A DNA stretch of 13,981 bases from Bacteroidales bacterium (GCA_003446015.1 DMBU01000018.1:1-13981); one strand, 5' to 3'. Positions 1 through 7,716 are shown, numbered from the stretch's first letter. Program-made: numbers and translations. Notes: generated by a model from the letters alone, not told the origin.

Positions 1-25
1 TAATATAAATTATAGGACGTAAATA

Positions 26-115
26 GTAAATCACGCTCAGCTTGCTGATTAACATAAAATCAGTTCCATGGCTTTAGTTATGGAACGGTAATGATTTTAT
101 GTTAAAGTGATTTAC
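26..115. repeat. Large composite inverted repeat (hairpin or cruciform)
   Basis: Three nested inverted arms are visible. The outer arm GTAAATCAC (26-34) pairs perfectly with GTGATTTAC (107-115). The middle arm TAACATAAAATCA (50-62) pairs perfectly with TGATTTTATGTTA (92-104). The inner arm GTTCCAT (63-69) pairs with ATGGAAC (80-86). The apical loop is 70-79, a 5-nt bulge lies at 87-91, and the left internal loop is 35-49. The right arm (98-115) recurs as TATGTTAAAGTGATTTGC at 549-565, so the element is related to the direct repeats downstream. It could be a cruciform, a structured RNA or the end of a small non-autonomous element; its function is unknown. Confidence 0.6.
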
Positions 116-213
116 GGACAATTAGTATCTTGGACTCCCGAAAACTTTCAGGAAGTTCGATAACTATCGAAATTTTGTTAAAGCAATTTTGTGTACTTAA
201 CTATAGCGAAATG

Positions 214-447
214 AATTCAAACCAGCCTGCCGGTTGGCAGGTATGCAATTCTCAGGGACTTAAATATGAATTGTTTAAACAATTATTCAAAGTGATTTGC
301 AGCATCCCACATAATCTTTACTCATATCAGATTTAGTGATTCTTTGAGTCTTTGTGTTTTAGTGGCGAGAAATAATATGTTTTAAGTAATAGATATACAA
401 AATAATAAGCCTTTTAAATTGAATATTACGACCTGTTTGCCCGTTTA
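214..447. repeat. Degenerate direct repeat, unit 1
   Basis: This is the first of two long units and one partial unit. Landmarks are AATTCAAACCAGCC at the left edge, TATGCAATTCTCAGGGACTT from 242, GTGATTTGC at 292-300, TTTAGTGATTCTTTGAGTC from 332, and ATTACGACCTGTTTGCC near 424-440. The left part holds a small hairpin (CCTGCC, loop GGTT, GGCAGG). A perfect 16-bp palindrome AATTGTTTAAACAATT lies at 269-284. There is no credible coding capacity. The phrase 'TTTGAGTCTTTGTG...TTAGTGGC' resembles intergenic repeats I associate with Bacteroidota, but that is recollection and untested. Confidence 0.7.
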
Positions 448-711
448 AATTCAAACCAGCCAGCCGGCTGGCAGGTATGCAATTCTCAGGGACTTAAAAA
501 TGAATAATTTAATCAATCTAGCTCAAACAGTTCAACAAAGTTTGCCCTATGTTAAAGTGATTTGCGGCATCTTATATAAACTTGCACACACTGATATTTA
601 GTGATTCTTTGAGTCTTTGTGTTTTAGTGGCGAGAAAAAATATGGTTTAAGTAATTGATATACAAAATAATAAGTCTTTTAAATTGAATATTACGACCTG
701 TTGCCAGTTTG
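448..711. repeat. Degenerate direct repeat, unit 2
   Basis: This is the second copy. The segment from TTTAGTGATTCTTTG (597 onward) through ATTACGACCTG (about 689-700) is nearly identical to unit 1 at an offset of 265 nt, while the left edge is offset by 234 nt. The difference is a longer, diverged middle (about 500-550) containing TTTGCCCTATGTTAAAG. The small hairpin here is CCAGCC/GGCTGG, a perfect 12-bp palindrome whose sequence differs from the unit 1 hairpin although pairing is kept in both. Confidence 0.7.
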
Positions 712-744
712 AATCCAAATATGCAATTCTCAGGGACTTTAGAA
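712..744. repeat. Degenerate direct repeat, unit 3 (partial, without hairpin)
   Basis: GAATCCAAATATGCAATTCT followed by CAGGGACTTT matches the left end of units 1 and 2. It lacks the 20-nt hairpin segment present at the equivalent position in those units. Homology stops near 744. It reads as an 'empty' version of the site, or as a deletion. Confidence 0.55.
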
Positions 745-961
745 TTTTTAATTTAAGGCCAAAAGAATACTTTGCAGTTGCCGACGAAATTATAAAATTT
801 TTGAAGCATTCAAAGATCGCTTCGCATTTCTAAGGCGTTTATTTGTGTGAAATCGTTTTTCTGGGTAATTATGCTAATGAAATGCAAATATTCAATTCTC
901 GTGAAGTTAAAAGCCCTCATTTGTTCTATAATTATTCGTTCAGATAATTTACGGATCTCAT

Positions 962-982
962 CAAACATCCAAAGGATGTTTG
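962..982. repeat. Perfect 9-bp hairpin with triloop
   Basis: CAAACATCC (962-970) and GGATGTTTG (974-982) form a perfect 9-bp stem around AAA. No T-tract follows on the plus side, so intrinsic termination is not clearly supported. The stretch 745-1146 otherwise shows no gene I can support. It is simply the downstream flank of the minus-strand operon that ends at 1147. Confidence 0.45.
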
Positions 983-1065
983 CCCTGTTTGAAACCAAAG
1001 TTAATACACATTTGTAACCAACTTATCATCAGTCTATCTTTTTCATGCTAAAATTCCAGTTACAC

Positions 1066-1101
1066 GCTAACGCATGGCTCGCCATTTTGCCTGTCTAACG
1101 C
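1066..1101. repeat. GC-rich short element with duplicated CTAACGC
   Basis: CTAACGC occurs twice in direct orientation (1067-1073 and 1095-1101). Between the copies is a small hairpin, ATGGC (1074-1078), TC, GCCAT (1081-1085). The element lies about 45-80 nt beyond the methyltransferase stop codon and is distinctly richer in G+C than its surroundings. Read on the minus strand it contains GTTAGAC, which fits the GTTRRRY core of integron attC sites, but I could not find the partner core. It may be a 3' end structure, a recombination remnant or a REP-like element. Confidence 0.35.
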
Positions 1102-1146
1102 GCTTTTTAACACTTTAGAACCTTCTATTTAACATAATTAATGCAA

Positions 1147-3126
1147 CTATATATTTTTGATTATCTCAAGAGGAATATCGTACTTTTCACACAAAAAACT
1201 ATCTATTAGGGATTGATCAGATTGTTTATCTATCCATTTCTGATCTTTTTCTGAAAAATTATAAACTCCAAAGTTTCTTATATACCTCTTCCCCAATGAA
1301 TAATAATTATTTTCATAAGGTCTACTTATATGTTTAACGTAAAACCAGAACAGTTTACTTTGAAGTATCTTCTTTAAAATTTTAAGTTGATTTGGGTTTT
1401 TTGATAAAATCGAAAAACCATTATAATAAAACAAATCTTTTTCATCACTATAAACAAAATACGGTTTATCAGATATATAAGGAAATAATAGTTTATATCC
1501 ATACAATGTTAAACCTTGTGATCTCCCATAAATAAACCATTTCTTATATATCCTATTGCCTTTATCTCTTTTCGATAATTCTTGTTTATGTCCATATAAA
1601 TAAGTGTATGCTAATGGAAAATTTTGTTTAAAATACTCCTCTTCCATAGGTATTATTTCCTTATTTACCTGATTATTTTTAAATAAACTGGCTTGATTAC
1701 TACTAATTGTTACATATGGAAATATTATCTTTTCCATCAAGGATTCAATTTCATCTTCAGATTTTAAAATGCTAGGTTTTATTATGTTACGGCAGATTTC
1801 TTTTTCTATTCTAACTTTCTCATCTTTTTCATAGAACTCATAATACTCATTGGTTTCATTTATAGGTTTGAACACATATATATTGTTTCTTAATGTTGCT
1901 ATTCCATTTTTGATTTCTACAATACTATCAAGTGAAGAACCAGTTTTTTCAATTTTCTTTAAGGTACTTTCAATAATACTATCTTCTAAAATCCAACCCT
2001 TTTTAATATTTAAATTTGCATAGGGTATTAATTTAAATGACTTGCTTGTTAAATTAAAAATACCATCTGGGCTTGACTTTGTATAGTATATACCGGAATC
2101 CTTTTTTTTAGAAATTATGCAGATACACGTATATGTGCGTCTTCCGTGAAATATTTGAATAGATCCAAAATCAATATATTTGAAAGCATACATGTTATCT
2201 TGAATATATTTTCTAACTCCTATCCCATTTAAACTGCGACTAAAAGAACTCATTGTAATATATCCAAGGTTACCTTTTTCAGCTAATAATTCAAGTCCAA
2301 TTTGAAAAAAAAGTAAATACAGATCAGGTTTTCCAGTCTTTGAAACACTCCAGTTTGATAGTAATTGCTTGCTTTCATCATCAATCTTAGAAGCTCCAAC
2401 GTAAGGGGGATTTCCTACCAAAATATCAAATCCATTATTTTCATTTATAATAGAAACTTTAGCCCAATCAAAATTTAGTGCATTTCCTACAAATAAATTA
2501 AAATCGAACGCTTTAACATCTTCTCCTTGCATAATTGCATATAACGATAATAAAATAATGGATCTATCAATACTATATGATTGAATATCTAATCCAAATA
2601 TATTATCCCTATAAATTTCAAAAAGGCTTTTATTGGTTTTTTGTTTATAAGTATCTATAAATGAGATGAAGAAACCACCACAGCCACATGAGATATCCCC
2701 AAAACGAACATTTTCTATAGATTCATTTTCATAGTAATACTGATGAGATGTTTCTTCTACAATGTAATCTCGTATATATTTTGGAGTATATACTGCGCCA
2801 TTTACTTCTTTATCTGCAGGAGAAATAACAAATTCAAATAGTTCAATAAGGTCCTCAATTTTATAATCTTCTTTATATTTTGATATAATTTCTACAAAAA
2901 GATTTAAACTTTCAATTTCTTCAGAATTACTAGCAATAATAAGACTTTTTATAAGTTTATTGTGATCAACTTTAAGATTGTTAAATACAAGAAATGAAGA
3001 AACAATCAAACGATTAATTTTGATTGGTTCAAAAGAATAGCTCTTTAGAAATGAAAGTATCTGTTTTGGTATCTTCAAAGTGTAAATTATTAAGAGAGTT
3101 GAGGACAAATTACATTTGGATCCCAA
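1147..3126 (-). CDS. Eco57I/TaqI-type adenine-specific DNA methyltransferase, no nuclease domain seen
   Basis: Predicted to transfer methyl from S-adenosylmethionine to adenine N6 in DNA. Visible motifs, counted from the longest start: motif X-like GAVYTPKYI (110-118), motif I DISCGCGGF (144-152), acidic GLDIQ (178-182), catalytic motif IV NPPYVG (239-244) and GYITMSSFSRS (288-298). The C-terminal half (about 400-620, with KKWFIYGRSQG and GYKLLFPYISDKPYF) resembles TaqI-like target-recognition domains. The first ~100 residues are helical, with no PD-(D/E)XK nuclease signature, so this looks like a methyltransferase rather than a type IIG fusion. There is no ATG start. The reading frame opens after a stop at 3130-3132, with TTG at 3126, 3108 and 3078. 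The TTG at 3078, 11 nt beyond the preceding stop, is at least as likely as 3126, which would overlap the upstream gene by 37 nt. It is the last gene of the four-gene operon. Confidence 0.85.
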   Translation of the reverse strand: MGSKCNLSSTLLIIYTLKIPKQILSFLKSYSFEPIKINRLIVSSFLVFNNLKVDHNKLIKSLIIASNSEEIESLNLFVEIISKYKEDYKIEDLIELFEFVISPADKEVNGAVYTPKYIRDYIVEETSHQYYYENESIENVRFGDISCGCGGFFISFIDTYKQKTNKSLFEIYRDNIFGLDIQSYSIDRSIILLSLYAIMQGEDVKAFDFNLFVGNALNFDWAKVSIINENNGFDILVGNPPYVGASKIDDESKQLLSNWSVSKTGKPDLYLLFFQIGLELLAEKGNLGYITMSSFSRSLNGIGVRKYIQDNMYAFKYIDFGSIQIFHGRRTYTCICIISKKKDSGIYYTKSSPDGIFNLTSKSFKLIPYANLNIKKGWILEDSIIESTLKKIEKTGSSLDSIVEIKNGIATLRNNIYVFKPINETNEYYEFYEKDEKVRIEKEICRNIIKPSILKSEDEIESLMEKIIFPYVTISSNQASLFKNNQVNKEIIPMEEEYFKQNFPLAYTYLYGHKQELSKRDKGNRIYKKWFIYGRSQGLTLYGYKLLFPYISDKPYFVYSDEKDLFYYNGFSILSKNPNQLKILKKILQSKLFWFYVKHISRPYENNYYSLGKRYIRNFGVYNFSEKDQKWIDKQSDQSLIDSFLCEKYDIPLEIIKNI

Positions 3127-3890
3127 AATTTATTTCTATCGATTGATTCTCTATTATATTCCCAATAACTAGCATGTGTTTGAACGTAAGGTTTTAAGAA
3201 TTTAATTTGATACTCTTCTAATAAATTAATATACTCATTGCTTTCTAATTTAATTTTTTTCCATATATCTGGGAAAAAGTTAGATAAGGTAAAATCTATT
3301 CCTAATATTGCTTCCATTGGATAATGCATTATTCTTGGACTATCAAAAATAAGTAATTCTCCAGTATCTATGCTACCTGAATTTTGTTTTAATTTTCTTC
3401 CTCCAAATTGAAAATGATAAATTGGATGTGGAAATTCAGATTCACCATCACCTTCTTTTATTATATGTCTATCTAAATGGTATGAAGTTAATAGTTGTAT
3501 AGTGTCTTTTTCTACAAATTTTGTTCCTTCAATAACTATATTAAATTCAAGCCATTCAAAAGGGTCATCCATTGTATCAAGCCTTTCACAATCTCCAAAA
3601 ACTTTTAGGTCTAGAATTAATTTTAAATCCTTACAATTTTCAGGTAAAGTATGTCGTGGAACACTGTGAAACTTAAAAATTAACCTACCCAGACTATATC
3701 CCCACGAATTGGCACTACTTCCTTTATTTGGAATTCTAGGTACAAAATCTTTATTTTTCAATTCAGTAATAGCACTTTCAAATGAACTTATGTCTGCAGT
3801 TGGAAAATACTTATATAATATATCCACCAATTTTTTTAAATCAGCAGCAAATTTTTTCCTTTTATGCATTACGCTACTTGGAATAGACAT
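3090..3890 (-). CDS. Unrecognised histidine-rich operon protein
   Basis: 266 residues; I do not recognise the family. Residues 1-45 look helical (lysine-rich, DLKKLVDILYKYF). After that comes a mixed alpha/beta region with a striking set of histidines: YHLDRH (137-142), HPIYHFQFGG (155-164) and PRIMHYP (185-191), followed by LGIDFTLSNF (196-205) and a helical C-terminus. The HxxxH spacing at 138/142 and 155/159 plus H189 could bind a metal or form a catalytic centre such as a hydrolase or nuclease, but that is inference. There is no signal peptide or membrane segment. The start ATG overlaps the upstream stop as TAATG, so translation is probably coupled. M8 (MHKRKK) is an alternative start. 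Its position between the response regulator and the methyltransferase suggests an output or effector role. Confidence 0.75.
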   Translation of the reverse strand: MSIPSSVMHKRKKFAADLKKLVDILYKYFPTADISSFESAITELKNKDFVPRIPNKGSSANSWGYSLGRLIFKFHSVPRHTLPENCKDLKLILDLKVFGDCERLDTMDDPFEWLEFNIVIEGTKFVEKDTIQLLTSYHLDRHIIKEGDGESEFPHPIYHFQFGGRKLKQNSGSIDTGELLIFDSPRIMHYPMEAILGIDFTLSNFFPDIWKKIKLESNEYINLLEEYQIKFLKPYVQTHASYWEYNRESIDRNKFWDPNVICPQLS

Positions 3891-4996
3891 TATAAGTAAG
3901 CTTGTTTAATATCTTCTAACCTCTCTTTTTCTGATGTATGAATACGCAATCCAAGTTTTGTAGATTCGCGTTCCAAAATGGCTTGAAGAGAAACATATTT
4001 TTTGTCCTGCCATGTATGTATATATGTGCCATCTACTAAAAAACCATCTTTTGGATCTAAAGGTTTTTTATAAGCTGCACAAATTGTCCAAAACTTAGTA
4101 CTTGTGGTCTTCTCAATCTTTTGAGCGACAGTTAGTTCGTTTAAGTTAAACTTTTCTTTAATTAGCTTAACTCTATCTTCAGCATTTAATCTTATGATTG
4201 AGATATCCGGAAAGTATGAATTCCACCAGTTTAAAATCTCATATGCCCACCATCTATCATGTGATTCTTTAAATACTCCATTGTATTTATACACATTTAG
4301 AATTTCTAATAATTGATTCCAGTCTTTTGAGACTGAATAATTAATTCCCAATCTAGCTGCTAATATTTGCTCGTTTATTAAAACACCTGATTTTAAAATT
4401 ACTTCGTTAAATATGAATTGAGATATTTCAGAAGCAGATGTTCCTTCTCCATTTAAAAATCTTGAAGAAAATAGCTTTTCTTCTATATCTATTTCATTTG
4501 GTTCGCCTAATATCTTTTTAAAATTAATTTTGTTTTCTTGTATTGTAGAATATGTAATTATGATAGAATTAATTAGTTTTTCGTATTCTTGTCCTTTTTG
4601 ACTAATTTTAGTTTTATTGAAAGTATAATCAAATAAATCATGACTCGAAGTATCTGAATTGTAATACTTCTTTAGATTTTCACTACTGGATATCAAGAAG
4701 ATTGGAAATTCTTTAATAAATCCACTATCACCATGACATCTAGAACGAACACCTGAAGCTAAACTTGGAGCTGTATATTTAGCTACTCGATCTCCTTTTT
4801 GATTACCATCTAACTTGAGATCTAAGATTAATGCTTCAAATTGACTTTGTTTTTCAATAAGTTCAGAAACCAAATCTTCAAATGAAGTCGGAGTAATTAC
4901 TTCAATTTCTACTAAACTTAAACTTGATAAACCGTCAGCAAAAGCCTGACTTCGCTCTATTTTTTCATCATCAATATATAAAACTTTATATGGCAT
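3890..4996 (-). CDS. Response-regulator-like protein with unrecognised C-terminal output domain
   Basis: 368 residues. The N-terminus is a CheY-like receiver: acidic pair D9-D10 in VLYIDDEK, probable phospho-acceptor D59 in LILDLKLD, hydroxyl residue S103 in IFLISSSE, and conserved lysine K128 in FNKTK. Between D59 and S103 there is an insertion (about 64-95, containing RSRCHGD) longer than in standard receivers. Residues about 165-368 match no DNA-binding output I know. They contain an aromatic-rich stretch (HDRWWAYEILNWWNSYF, 246-262) and a probable partner-binding or effector fold. The start overlaps the end of the upstream kinase-like gene by 11 nt, and the stop overlaps the next start, so all three are translationally linked. 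It is most likely phosphorylated by, or a docking partner of, the upstream ATPase/kinase. There is no recognisable helix-turn-helix, so transcriptional control is not assumed. Confidence 0.8.
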   Translation of the reverse strand: MPYKVLYIDDEKIERSQAFADGLSSLSLVEIEVITPTSFEDLVSELIEKQSQFEALILDLKLDGNQKGDRVAKYTAPSLASGVRSRCHGDSGFIKEFPIFLISSSENLKKYYNSDTSSHDLFDYTFNKTKISQKGQEYEKLINSIIITYSTIQENKINFKKILGEPNEIDIEEKLFSSRFLNGEGTSASEISQFIFNEVILKSGVLINEQILAARLGINYSVSKDWNQLLEILNVYKYNGVFKESHDRWWAYEILNWWNSYFPDISIIRLNAEDRVKLIKEKFNLNELTVAQKIEKTTSTKFWTICAAYKKPLDPKDGFLVDGTYIHTWQDKKYVSLQAILERESTKLGLRIHTSEKERLEDIKQAYL

Positions 4997-7655
4997 ATTC
5001 CTTTATTTCTTCTTTTGTTGCAGTTGGTACTATTATCCTTATATTCGTAACAAATCCTTTAGGGGCATTATCAACCGAAATTTCTCCATTATAACTTTCT
5101 ACAATATCACTAACTATTTTTAATCCTAAGCCAGTTCCAGTTAGTTCATCTGTGTTTTTAACATTATGACCTTTAGGACTTGAAGTTGTAAAAAAAGCAT
5201 TAAATATTTTATCTCTATTTTCAACAGGAATACCATCTCCATTATCAATGAATTCAACAAAAAGATGGTTGTTTTCTTTTCCTGCATTAATTAGTATTTT
5301 ACCTTTTTCAGAATAAGCTCTCTTTATAGCCTTTTTAGAGTTACTGTACAAATTAAATAAAATAGAAGCCCATTCTGAAGTATGCATTTTGCATGTAAAT
5401 AAATCATATCCTATAAAGTCACAATCTATTGTGATATTATTTCTTTCTAAATCTGGTTTAATTGTTGTTACAAAAGGCTTAATAACATCCCTCAATTCAA
5501 TAGGTCTTAGCTCTTGGTTAACGTTCTGCGAAACAGTTTCATCAAAATAGGCTGCATACACTTTAAACGAGTCAAATGTGTTTCTTAATCTTTTAGCTCT
5601 TTTATATTCTTCAGTAAACTTATCTAATTGATTAATAATGAAATTAGTATCGATATCAAATGTACTTAAGTAATTCATTATTTCATGAGTAAATTCTCCA
5701 ATTATTAAACCTAATCCTGCAAGAACGCGAATCATATTTAACTCGTCAATACTTTTAAGTGCATCTCTTAATTGTTGCGCTTTTTTTCTAAATTCTTCTG
5801 CACGTTCTTTTTCTTGTGAAAAACTATCTTCTTCCTTTTTATTTTCTTCTTTAATGACAGGGATAGTTTCCTTCATTTCAATTTCATCAGCCATTTTATC
5901 AAGATCGTCTGCTGTATCAAGAATAGATTCTTTTGGACTTTTAGAATACTTTGCCTCCCAACCCTTCTGCCCTGATCTTGTTTTTCTTCCACGTGCTCCA
6001 GCTATACGATTGATAGCAGCTATAATGCATTTGTAAATGAAATCTATTAATTCATCATAAGCTTCATTTTTAAATAACCCTTCACGACTTGATAATTCAA
6101 TGAAGTTATCATTATCACCTTCAATTTCTACAAAACCGAAGAAATTAGTGTTTCCATGTTGCGGTAATATTGTTCTACGTCTAATAGAAGCATCTAATCC
6201 CAGCCAATCATCCTGTGGTTCAGCATATGGTAATACTCTAAAACCATTTCTATATAATCTGATGCCACCATGTAATTTTGCAGATTCATTTATATAACTT
6301 TCTACTTGCTTTGGAATAAAACCGGCTTTATAGATAAAGTAATAAGCTTTAAATCTAACTCCTTCAAGATATTTATATTTCAAATCTGATTCTTCGTTTT
6401 TATTCAATCTTACAGGTGTTGAAGTTTGAGCATCAACTTTGCTTTTATTTATAATCCAATATCCATCATTATTTTCATCCACAAAACCTTCAATTTCTGC
6501 TAATGCATGCTCGTAAAACATAGATTCCTGGCTTACAAATTCTTCACCATCTTTAAGACATGTAATCTTAAAACCCGGATCGATTATATCTTCATCTTTT
6601 TTCTTTTTAGTCTTAGATAAGGGAAATGGCTGTATAATATCAATCGCATATCTGTAAACTCTCTTTATCATTGCTTCAGACCACCATTCTCTTAAACCTT
6701 CAATAATCAGTTTAGTACCTTTTTCTTTTTCCTTTGGTATTTCTTCTATTTTATTAGATATGAAGTAAATATCGTCTTCCAATAAGTAATTACTCCAGTC
6801 TATTTGAACCTTTAATGCTAAAGCAGAATTAGCACTTTGAGTAATAATAGTAAGTTTATTTCCTAATCTTTGTGAAGAAAATCTACCAATCCCTTTTTTA
6901 CCAGCTCTATCTCTTTTGTATATAGTTGATACAGGTTCATGAATTTTTGATTTTGATGAAATTCTCATAAATCCATCAATTAAATCTTCTCTTGTCATTC
7001 CGCTACCGTCATCTTCCAAAATTAATGTTCCGCCTATATCATCAACATTTTTAAAATGTAGTAATGAAAAACTCGCATCAGCATCGTATGAATTCTTTAT
7101 TAATTCAGAAACAGCAGTTTCATGTCTAGCGACTAATTCTTTTCCTAGTCTATCAATGACACCAGTATCAACTGAAAAACGAACATGATTCTTATCAGAT
7201 TCTGCTAGATTATGAGATAATCTTAATATCTTATCAATATTTTCAGGATCATTAGCAATTGTTGTTGCCAATTGTTCTCTAATGCTATCTTCATTCATAT
7301 TTTTTCCCTTTATTTGATTTTTCTTCAAAGTAATCTCATTCATTACTTTTTTTCGTATCTCAAATAATGGCATTAAAATATTTTGTTTATTTTTTATTGC
7401 ATTCTCCTTAGGTAATCCTTTATATTCATACTTATTTAAAAAGGTAATATTTTCATCTATTACTTCTAAAATAATAGTTAGTTCGGTTTCATTAAAATTA
7501 CTAATAACAATATCATCTTTATTCGAATAAAGTGAAATAGTCATTATAGGGTCATTACTTGAAAAGGTTCCTTTTCTTGATCGATAATATTTAATTGCTT
7601 CTTCTAAGGCATTAATTTCGATATTTGAAAGGTAAACACTTTCTTTTCTTTTCAT
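4986..7655 (-). CDS. Dual GHKL protein: MutL/MORC/Hsp90-like ATPase fused to histidine-kinase-like module
   Basis: 889 residues, with no membrane segment or signal peptide, so cytoplasmic. Domains: a helical N-terminal extension (1-119). GHKL ATPase 1 follows (about 155-345), with N-box SELIKNSYDADA (E184, N188, D191), EDDGSGM (214-220) and GKKGIGRFSS (252-261). A MutL/Hsp90-like middle region is at about 360-560. A charged coiled coil is at about 575-640. A DHp-like helix contains GEFTHEIMNYL, with candidate phospho-histidine H657. GHKL ATPase 2 (about 755-878) has FNLYSNSKKA (N768, N772), DNGDGIP (804-810) and TGTGLGL (839-845). Domain 1 resembles bacterial MORC/MutL-type ATPases, known to occur with restriction-modification genes; domain 2 resembles a sensor kinase catalytic domain. 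An in-frame ATG at 7298 (M120), preceded by AAAGGG, could give a shorter product lacking the extension. It is the first gene of the operon. Confidence 0.88.
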   Translation of the reverse strand: MKRKESVYLSNIEINALEEAIKYYRSRKGTFSSNDPIMTISLYSNKDDIVISNFNETELTIILEVIDENITFLNKYEYKGLPKENAIKNKQNILMPLFEIRKKVMNEITLKKNQIKGKNMNEDSIREQLATTIANDPENIDKILRLSHNLAESDKNHVRFSVDTGVIDRLGKELVARHETAVSELIKNSYDADASFSLLHFKNVDDIGGTLILEDDGSGMTREDLIDGFMRISSKSKIHEPVSTIYKRDRAGKKGIGRFSSQRLGNKLTIITQSANSALALKVQIDWSNYLLEDDIYFISNKIEEIPKEKEKGTKLIIEGLREWWSEAMIKRVYRYAIDIIQPFPLSKTKKKKDEDIIDPGFKITCLKDGEEFVSQESMFYEHALAEIEGFVDENNDGYWIINKSKVDAQTSTPVRLNKNEESDLKYKYLEGVRFKAYYFIYKAGFIPKQVESYINESAKLHGGIRLYRNGFRVLPYAEPQDDWLGLDASIRRRTILPQHGNTNFFGFVEIEGDNDNFIELSSREGLFKNEAYDELIDFIYKCIIAAINRIAGARGRKTRSGQKGWEAKYSKSPKESILDTADDLDKMADEIEMKETIPVIKEENKKEEDSFSQEKERAEEFRKKAQQLRDALKSIDELNMIRVLAGLGLIIGEFTHEIMNYLSTFDIDTNFIINQLDKFTEEYKRAKRLRNTFDSFKVYAAYFDETVSQNVNQELRPIELRDVIKPFVTTIKPDLERNNITIDCDFIGYDLFTCKMHTSEWASILFNLYSNSKKAIKRAYSEKGKILINAGKENNHLFVEFIDNGDGIPVENRDKIFNAFFTTSSPKGHNVKNTDELTGTGLGLKIVSDIVESYNGEISVDNAPKGFVTNIRIIVPTATKEEIKEYAI

Positions 7656-7716
7656 AATCTAGATATTTATTAAACTACCTTATCTTGACTTAAAAAATAA
7701 CATATAGGTGTTTATT

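Noticed and set aside
130..336. Plus-strand ORF of 68 codons
   Set aside because: It runs through repeat unit 1, including its hairpin and the 16-bp palindrome, has no recognisable domain, and is not preserved as a frame in unit 2. It is treated as a chance ORF.
214..744. CRISPR array
   Set aside because: Repeat units are over 200 nt and degenerate, there are only two and a part copies, and no unique spacers of regular length or cas genes are present.
810..998. Minus-strand ORF of 62 codons
   Set aside because: It starts with plausible-looking residues but I recognise no family. It contains the perfect hairpin at 962-982 and has no supporting ribosome binding site. It could be a remnant of a larger gene, but I cannot support that.
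1040..1110. Integron attC site
   Set aside because: One GTTRRRY-like core (GTTAGAC, minus strand) is present, but no RYYYAAC partner was found at the expected distance and no long imperfect stem joins two cores. No integron integrase is in the window.
1147..7655. Assignment to BREX, DISARM or Detocs
   Set aside because: No PglZ, BrxC or Lon-like protein, no helicase/PLD/DUF1998 set, and no DtcC-like phosphatase is seen. The kinase-like protein also has an extra MORC/MutL-type ATPase domain that Detocs sensors are not known to have. Similarity is limited to general parts.
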